Shown in pieces: positions 7,201 through 10,648 of a stretch of 10,648 nt of DNA (within the stretch, counting starts at the first letter, position 1; each line of letters begins with the position of its first letter). Made by a program: the position numbers and the translations under genes. Source of the stretch: Pirellulales bacterium (lineage in GTDB: Bacteria > Planctomycetota > Planctomycetia > Pirellulales > Thermoguttaceae); the NCBI GenBank assembly GCA_030605745.1, contig JAUWHT010000253.1, positions 1 through 10,648 of the forward strand, in the 5' to 3' direction. Below the pieces are notes generated by a model, which saw nothing but the letters and a program-made list of their open reading frames with translations, made no database searches and was not told the origin of the DNA.

Positions 7201-8228
7201 TCGCCGGCCAGTTCGATACCCGCCGAATCACCGCGCTTTCAGGCAAAGACGGAAAGCTGCTCTGGTCGCGTCCGATCGGCTTCCGGGTGCGGCCGCTGAT
7301 TATCGGCGACACGTTACACGCGGAGCCCTGGGCCTTCGACTTGCACACGGGAGAGCAGAAAACGCGAGTGCATCCGGTCACTGGCCGGAAGGAAGTCTGG
7401 CAGTTTGCACGGCCCGGGCACCACTGCGGATGCCCCGCGGCCTCGCCTCACACGATGCTCTTCCGCTCCTACTGCCTGGGCTACTACGACCTGGACGGCG
7501 ACTACGGGACCATGCACTTCGGCTCGATACGGCCGGGCTGCTGGATCAATTTCATTCCCGCCAACGGGCTGCTCATCATGCCGGAAGCCAGCTCCGGATG
7601 CATGTGCCCCTTCCCCAACATGTGCACCGTGGTCTTGAAGCCCGGGAAGCAGGACCGGGCATGGGCATGGTTCAGCTCCCCCGGCCCGATGACACCGGTC
7701 AAGCGCTTGGGCGTCAACTTCGGCGCCCCAGGCGACCGCAAAGACGCAGCCGGAAAGCTTTGGCTTGGCTATCCCCGGCCCGGTGGATCGCTGGTGCTGC
7801 AATTCAAGATCGACGTCTCATTCCACTCCGGCGGCCGGTTCGTCAAAGGGGATTCCGTGTATGGGAAGACGACGACCGGAACCGACGACCCGTGGCTGTT
7901 CGCCTCCGCCGCACGCGGCTTGCGAAAGTGCGTGGTTCCGCTGTTGGGTGAGAATGATGCTCCGGCAGCTTATCGCGTGCGGCTGGCGTTTGCCGACCCG
8001 CAGAACGACCAGCCGGGCCGCCGCGTGTTCGACATCAAGCTACAAGGCAAGCTGGTCCAGGAGGATTTCGACATCGTCAAGGAGGCCGGCGGCCGGAATC
8101 GGGCCGTCTTCAAGCAGTTCGACGGCATCGAAGTAAGCGATAAACTGGTAATCGAACTGGTGCACAAGGCCGGAAAGCCCACGGCAGAACAACTCCCGAT
8201 CCTCCAAGGTGTAGAGATTGCCCGCTAG
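4230..8228 (+). CDS. Exported PQQ/BamB-like beta-propeller protein with embedded methyltransferase and C-terminal malectin-like domain
   Basis: A 1332-residue protein of unknown function. After a 25-residue N-terminal stretch, residues 26-46 look like a signal peptide (MARCVTLLGSVILAGTLAFGE). Blades with the DGNVYSLEATSGKVRW type of repeat fill about 47-500, interrupted by a charged coiled coil (373-418). A class I SAM methyltransferase-like domain lies at about 515-685, with motif I LVLGCGTGRLA (540-550) and acidic GVEPD (563-567). A second propeller spans 690-1060, with a helical insert at 893-925. A Cys/His-rich segment (1064-1132, including HHCGC and CMCPFPNMC) is followed by a malectin-like carbohydrate-binding domain (1246-1331). 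There is no CxxCH haem motif and no adjacent Cys pair, so a PQQ dehydrogenase role is unlikely. ATG 4230 follows GGGAGG by 8 nt. ATG 4305, at the signal peptide, lacks a ribosome binding site. A substrate cannot be named. Confidence 0.88.
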   Translation: MADNRRLNRSVELGQFVFEIGLAARMARCVTLLGSVILAGTLAFGEDWPTYRHDTARSGITSEKIALPLEECWVFDPRHAPEPAWGSPNPRPVGGWYGLRELRRVHFDDVFHVVVAGDAVYFGSSADGNVYSLEATSGKVRWSALTGGPVRLAPTAWKDRVYVGSDDGFAYCLRASDGKEVWKVRVAPNDQKVLGSGKMISLWPSRTGVLVDEGTAYVGAGIFPAEGVYLLALRAEDGQVIWRNDTCGEAAMSRISPQGYLLASKTALFAPMGRVSPAGFDRKDGHLLHEAYFTHYVGGAYALLAGDKVFTGTSEIMGYDQKSPGARFAWFKGRQLIVTTDATYLATDSQLVSLDRKRYAEASVQHFALRTERPKLSRELRKAKQNAEKKLKGANEELAKVKKCHEAMEEEWNQAEATMTSSITWQAPYDCPHALILAGSVLYAGGQDHVVAVDAATGKKLWTGQVKGKAKGLAVAAGRLFVSTDTGSIYCFGPAGSKVVGSVRQPTNPSPYPRDELTPVFEAAAEHIIRTTGINRGYCLVLGCGTGRLAFELAKRTELKICGVEPDRQKVEAARKALDTAGLYGTRVLIDHGDLSRVPYSDYFANLVVSESALISGELPKGTKEAFRMLKPLGGTICIGQPVEAKGHAKPVEAASLQGWLKEAGVKDGKVTHDDGMWATFTRGPLPGAGSWTHQYAEPGNTACSDDQLVRCPLGLLWFGQPGPGKMAERHRRASAPLAIDGRFFVEGEGTAPRIGAGKNVIMAYDAYNGLKLWQRDIPGAIRTHASRTCSNMALRRDGLFVAAGDKCLRLDPATGETKATYSDTKPQPWGYVACVGGLLYGSRSADSGESDRLFAVDIKTGEVRWAHEAKQIPNNSIAIGDGQIFFVTSGVTDDERQKAIEEQHAIIKNLPEPLRAKAKTAPEKADVRMVVALDATTGQVRWKKPVDLTNCGGYHEAVPGRHILPAAMYNNGVFTLFGVYVDGHYWKQFFAGQFDTRRITALSGKDGKLLWSRPIGFRVRPLIIGDTLHAEPWAFDLHTGEQKTRVHPVTGRKEVWQFARPGHHCGCPAASPHTMLFRSYCLGYYDLDGDYGTMHFGSIRPGCWINFIPANGLLIMPEASSGCMCPFPNMCTVVLKPGKQDRAWAWFSSPGPMTPVKRLGVNFGAPGDRKDAAGKLWLGYPRPGGSLVLQFKIDVSFHSGGRFVKGDSVYGKTTTGTDDPWLFASAARGLRKCVVPLLGENDAPAAYRVRLAFADPQNDQPGRRVFDIKLQGKLVQEDFDIVKEAGGRNRAVFKQFDGIEVSDKLVIELVHKAGKPTAEQLPILQGVEIAR

Positions 8229-8253
8229 CGCGGCTGTTCGATTCCAGTTACCT

Positions 8254-9021
8254 TTAGTTTACAGTTCCAGCGACCGTGCTCCCGCCGTCAACCGGCAAGC
8301 AGACGCCGGTGACGAAGTCATTTTCGACCAGGAACACGACCGCATGGGCGATGTTTTCCGGGCGGCCGGCACGCTTTACCAGCGTGCCGGCAACCGCGCC
8401 TTTGAGCTGCGCCTCGGAAAGGTCCTCCGGCAGCATTACCGGCCCGGGGAGGATGCAGTTGACCCGAACCGCCGGATTGCGCTGGGCCAACTCGACGGCC
8501 ATTGTGCGGCTCAGCACGGGGATAGCCCCTTTGCTGACGAAGTAGGCCGCGTGGTTGAGATTCGGACGCACCGTGGCCCAATCACCGATGGTCACGATAG
8601 CGCCCCCTTCCGGCTGTTCGACCATAATCAGCCCGGCTCGCCGGCAGCAGAGGAACGTGCCCAGGGCGTTAATCTCGAAATGCCGCTGCACGTCCTCGGC
8701 AGTCACGTCTTCCAACGGCTTGGGCTGCCAGATTGCGGCCGCGGTTACCAAGACGTCCAGCCGCCCAAAATGGTTTAGGGTTTGCTCGAAGAGCCGATCC
8801 ACTTGCGACTCATCGGCCACGTCGGCCCGAAACGCCCGGGCATGGCCCCCCTGCCCTTCCAGTCGTTCGACGGCTTGCCGGGCCTCTTCGGCCGAACGAT
8901 TGTAGTGCAAGGCAATCGAGTAGCCGCGCCGTGCCAGCGCGGCTGCCACCGCGTTGCCCACCCGGTGCTTGCCGCTGCCGGTGATCAGGGCTACCTTCTG
9001 GTTGGATGGCTGTTCCATCAT
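8254..9021 (-). CDS. SDR family oxidoreductase, pteridine reductase-like (PTR1/FolM type)
   Basis: A 255-residue Rossmann-fold NAD(P)H reductase. It shows GYSIALHYNRSAEEA (33-47); in Leishmania PTR1 the equivalent HYxRS recognises the NADPH phosphate. It also has EINALG with Asn118, GDWATVRPN with Asp147, and Tyr160-FVS-Lys164. Most classical SDRs have Ser at the Asp position. The Asp-13-Tyr-4-Lys spacing equals PTR1 (Asp181, Tyr194, Lys198), which points to reduction of a dihydropterin or dihydrofolate. The glycine loop TGSGKHRVG (14-22) is one residue longer than the classical form. DGG near the C-terminus (245-247) fits the family. ATG 9021 is preferred to the TTG at 9036 because AAGGG lies 7 nt upstream. 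The gene converges on the propeller gene, 25 nt away. The SDR family is certain; pterin specificity is inferred, and a 3-oxoacyl-ACP or sugar reductase remains possible. Confidence 0.9.
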   Translation of the reverse strand: MMEQPSNQKVALITGSGKHRVGNAVAAALARRGYSIALHYNRSAEEARQAVERLEGQGGHARAFRADVADESQVDRLFEQTLNHFGRLDVLVTAAAIWQPKPLEDVTAEDVQRHFEINALGTFLCCRRAGLIMVEQPEGGAIVTIGDWATVRPNLNHAAYFVSKGAIPVLSRTMAVELAQRNPAVRVNCILPGPVMLPEDLSEAQLKGAVAGTLVKRAGRPENIAHAVVFLVENDFVTGVCLPVDGGSTVAGTVN

Positions 9022-9051
9022 GACATGACCCTTCAATGAACGATCGTCTAT

Positions 9052-9080
9052 GTTTAGCCGCCGGGCTTGCCCGGCGCGTT
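9052..9080. repeat. 29-bp dispersed hairpin repeat, copy 2 (inverted)
   Basis: This is the exact reverse complement of 35-63, with the 8-bp hairpin core at 9059-9076. Read on the minus strand it lies 30 nt before the SDR start, in the same sense as copy 1 relative to fhs. Its last 8 bases (GGCGCGTT) are also the first 8 bases of the tandem unit that follows. Confidence 0.85.
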
Positions 9081-9141
9081 CTCCAGTGGTCAGTTGGCGC
9101 GTTCTTCAGTGGTCAGTTGGCGCGTTCTCCAGTGGTCAGTT
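9073..9141. repeat. Three 23-bp tandem units
   Basis: Units at 9073-9095, 9096-9118 and 9119-9141 are identical except for one base (C to T at 9106). Each begins GGCGCGTTCT and ends AGTGGTCAGTT. There are no spacers between units, so this is not a CRISPR array. The near-identity suggests recent duplication. Confidence 0.9.
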
Positions 9142-9169
9142 GGGGCGGCAGTTGAACTGCCGCCCCAAC
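9139..9169. repeat. 31-bp perfect palindrome
   Basis: Arms of 15 bp (9139-9153 and 9155-9169) flank a single central G. The left half reads GTTGGGGCGGCAGTT. A one-base centre is too short for a relaxed loop, so a hairpin would open some central pairs. The site resembles an intergenic palindromic repeat or a dimeric protein-binding site. It has no T-run on either strand. Confidence 0.8.
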
Positions 9170-9179
9170 AGGGTATAGT
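9152..9179 (+). promoter_or_regulatory. Possible galE promoter inside the palindrome
   Basis: TTGAAC (9152-9157, 4 of 6) and TATAGT (9174-9179, 5 of 6) are 16 nt apart. The -35 box is formed by the centre of the palindrome, so a protein binding there would block transcription. The leader would be about 130 nt and would contain the 25-bp inverted repeat. Confidence 0.4.
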
Positions 9180-9207
9180 CTATCGAGGGTATTCTGGAAC
9201 TCAATAC

Positions 9208-9296
9208 TATGGGAAGCGACTCTGCTGTGGGAGGCGACTCTGTCGGCGATGGTAGTCCGTGGCCGATTCAGTCGCCGACAGAGTCGCCTCCCACAG
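9208..9296. repeat. Perfect 25-bp inverted repeat with partial direct repeat
   Basis: Arms 9225-9249 and 9272-9296 are exact reverse complements around a 22-nt loop and would form a very stable stem in the galE leader. The left arm begins CTGTGGGAGGCGACTCTG. Just before it, 9208-9225 repeats 9226-9243 at 15 of 18 positions (GGGAAGCGACTCTG against GGGAGGCGACTCTG). This suggests a MITE-like or REP-like element with a degenerate extra copy. The stem ends 22 nt before the galE start codon. Confidence 0.85.
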
Positions 9297-9318
9297 ATGC
9301 CAAGCGAAAGGAAGGCTG

Positions 9319-10308
9319 ATGAACGTATTGGTAGCCGGCGGGGCGGGCTATATCGGTTCGCACGCCGTAAAACAGCTAATCGAGGCCGGACACCGCGTCG
9401 TGGCAGTTGACAACCTGTACCGCGGACACAGCCAGGCGGTCCACCCGCAGGCCACCTTCCGCGAAATCGATCTGGCCGATATGCAATCGCTGGTCGACGT
9501 GCTGGCCGAAAACAAGATCGACTGTGTGATGCACTTCGCGGCGCTGGCATACGTGGGCGAGTCGGTCGCCGATCCGCTCAGCTACTATGAAAACAACACG
9601 GCCGGCACGATCAGCCTGCTGAAGGCGATGGACACTACGGGCGTGAAGCGGCTGGTGTTCAGTTCGACCTGTGCCACCTACGGCGAGCCGGAAACCACAC
9701 CCATCGTCGAAACCATGCGCCAGGAACCGATCAGCCCCTACGGCTGGTCCAAATGGTGCGTCGAGCGTGTGTTGAAGGACTACGCCGCGGCGGACAAGGA
9801 GTTCGCTTTCGTCTCGCTGCGATATTTCAACGTGGCGGGCTGCGCAACCGACGGCTCGCTCGGCGAGGACCACGACCCGGAGACACACCTGATCCCGGTG
9901 GTGCTGCAAACCGCACTGGGCCGCCGCGAGAAGGTCACGGTCTTCGGCACCGACTATCCTACCCCAGACGGAACTTGCATTCGCGATTACATTCACGTCG
10001 AAGACCTATGCACCGCCCACATCACGGCGATGGAGGCCCTACGGCCAGGCGACGGGCGGTTCTACAACCTGGGTATCGGCAGGGGATATTCGGTGCGAGA
10101 GGTGATCGACTCGGCCAGGCGGATCACCGGCATCGACATTCCCGTCGAGTACGGCAAGCGGCGCCCCGGTGACCCAGCCGTCCTGTTCGCCGATGCGGGG
10201 AAGATCCAACACGAGCTGGGCTGGTCGGCCCGTTACACCGGCATCGACCAGATCGTGGCCACCGCCTGGCGCTGGTTCGAGAAGCACCCGAACGGCTACA
10301 CGGACTAG
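9319..10308 (+). CDS. galE: UDP-glucose 4-epimerase
   Basis: GalE interconverts UDP-glucose and UDP-galactose in the cytosol through a 4-keto intermediate with bound NAD+. It feeds galactose into surface polysaccharide or takes part in the Leloir pathway. The 329-residue product has the NAD-binding GGAGYIG (7-13), the DNLYRGH segment (31-37), HFAALAYVGESV (72-83), the catalytic SSTCATYG (115-122) and Tyr141-GWS-Lys145, then TDYPTPDGTCIRDYIHVEDL (211-230), which marks true GalE rather than other epimerases of the extended SDR family. Length is normal. ATG 9319 is preferred to the GTG at 9259 because AAGGAAGG (9308-9315) precedes it and the longer form would translate the inverted-repeat arm. 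No other galactose genes are nearby. A UDP-GlcNAc or UDP-arabinose preference cannot be excluded. Confidence 0.95.
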   Translation: MNVLVAGGAGYIGSHAVKQLIEAGHRVVAVDNLYRGHSQAVHPQATFREIDLADMQSLVDVLAENKIDCVMHFAALAYVGESVADPLSYYENNTAGTISLLKAMDTTGVKRLVFSSTCATYGEPETTPIVETMRQEPISPYGWSKWCVERVLKDYAAADKEFAFVSLRYFNVAGCATDGSLGEDHDPETHLIPVVLQTALGRREKVTVFGTDYPTPDGTCIRDYIHVEDLCTAHITAMEALRPGDGRFYNLGIGRGYSVREVIDSARRITGIDIPVEYGKRRPGDPAVLFADAGKIQHELGWSARYTGIDQIVATAWRWFEKHPNGYTD

Positions 10309-10583
10309 TCCCGCAATCCGGGGCCCCAGTTCGTCGGCACCTGGGCCTGCCGGATCGCATACTACAAGGTGCTGAAGTCCCGTGAGCGGCAGGAATACGG
10401 ATTCCGGGCCACCCGATCAAGACAGAAATCAGGCCGTTTGGCAGCCCCGAACGACCGTGAGGAGGGATTTCCGGACCAGGCCGAAATTTGGAGATTTCGT
10501 CGTAATATCTTTCGAGATAAGCACTTACAGCGATTACGCCAACTTCGGTTCCAACCAATTCCGGCGATTCTGGATTTTGGCGG
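10309..10583. other. Intergenic stretch without a recognised gene
   Basis: No convincing coding sequence is seen here. Small structures are visible. An imperfect GC-rich stem just after galE pairs CCCAG with CTGGG but lacks a T-run. CGAAAT-6 nt-ATTTCG lies near 10482-10500, and TATCT-TTCG-AGATA near 10507-10520. The composition turns AT-richer toward the promoter at the end of the window. Confidence 0.5.
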
Positions 10584-10611
10584 TTGACAGGGTTGTAGCG
10601 ATGAGTATAAT
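10584..10611 (+). promoter_or_regulatory. Full-consensus sigma70-type promoter at the window end
   Basis: TTGACA (10584-10589) and TATAAT (10606-10611) are both perfect, with a 16-nt spacer. Transcription would begin near 10618 and run rightward to a gene outside the window. The start of the presumed leader contains the small inverted repeat TAGCA-G-TGCTA. Confidence 0.75.
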
Positions 10612-10648
10612 CGCAGGTGTGCTAGCAGTGCTACGGCTGAAACAGAAA

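Noticed and set aside
4230..8228. PQQ-dependent alcohol dehydrogenase
   Set aside because: Propeller repeats suggest the fold, but there is no adjacent Cys pair and no CxxCH haem motif, and the embedded methyltransferase and malectin-like domains do not fit.
8218..8778. Plus-strand open frame of 186 codons
   Set aside because: Antisense to the SDR gene, whose catalytic motifs lie in the same stretch; the product shows no family features.
9073..9141. Possible CRISPR array
   Set aside because: The three 23-bp units touch each other with no spacers, and no cas gene is nearby.
10320..10360. Intrinsic terminator after galE
   Set aside because: A GC-rich imperfect stem is present but no T-run follows it.
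10369..10587. 72-codon open frame after galE
   Set aside because: No recognisable domain or ribosome binding site, a skewed composition, and it runs into the promoter at 10584.

Overview
The window looks like a chromosomal piece of an uncultured planctomycete (Planctomycetota). The best evidence is the small type IVb pilin with the GPTAVEYAV processing region that I recall as usual in that phylum, and the very large exported beta-propeller protein ending in a malectin-like domain. GC is high, with AT-rich stretches only in intergenic DNA. No rRNA, tRNA, CRISPR array or transposase is visible.

Layout: (1) 1-163, a leader with a 29-bp hairpin repeat, a second stem-loop and a sigma70-type promoter. 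(2) 164-2894, fhs then folD, probably one operon, with a heptanucleotide tandem repeat between them. (3) 2898-3592, minus strand, an MNT nucleotidyltransferase and a HEPN protein overlapping by ATGA, a toxin-antitoxin-like pair with its own promoter. (4) 3831-4109, a lone Flp-type pilin. (5) 4230-8228, a 1332-residue protein with two propeller regions, an embedded class I methyltransferase domain and a C-terminal malectin-like domain, behind a near-consensus promoter. (6) 8254-9021, minus strand, an SDR with the catalytic Asp-Tyr-Lys spacing and HYxRS motif of pteridine reductases. (7) 9052-9296, a dense repeat block: the hairpin repeat again, three 23-bp tandem units, a 31-bp palindrome and a perfect 25-bp inverted repeat. 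(8) 9319-10308, galE. (9) 10309-10648, no gene recognised, ending in a full-consensus promoter for a gene outside the window.

Fhs and FolD together interconvert formate and 5,10-methylene-tetrahydrofolate. The SDR may act on a pterin or dihydrofolate, so three of the eight genes may serve folate one-carbon metabolism. GalE supplies UDP-galactose for surface polysaccharide. The 29-bp hairpin repeat stands upstream of both fhs and the SDR, in the same orientation relative to each gene. Most genes belong to known families. The least explained items are the exported methyltransferase-propeller fusion and the repeat block before galE.
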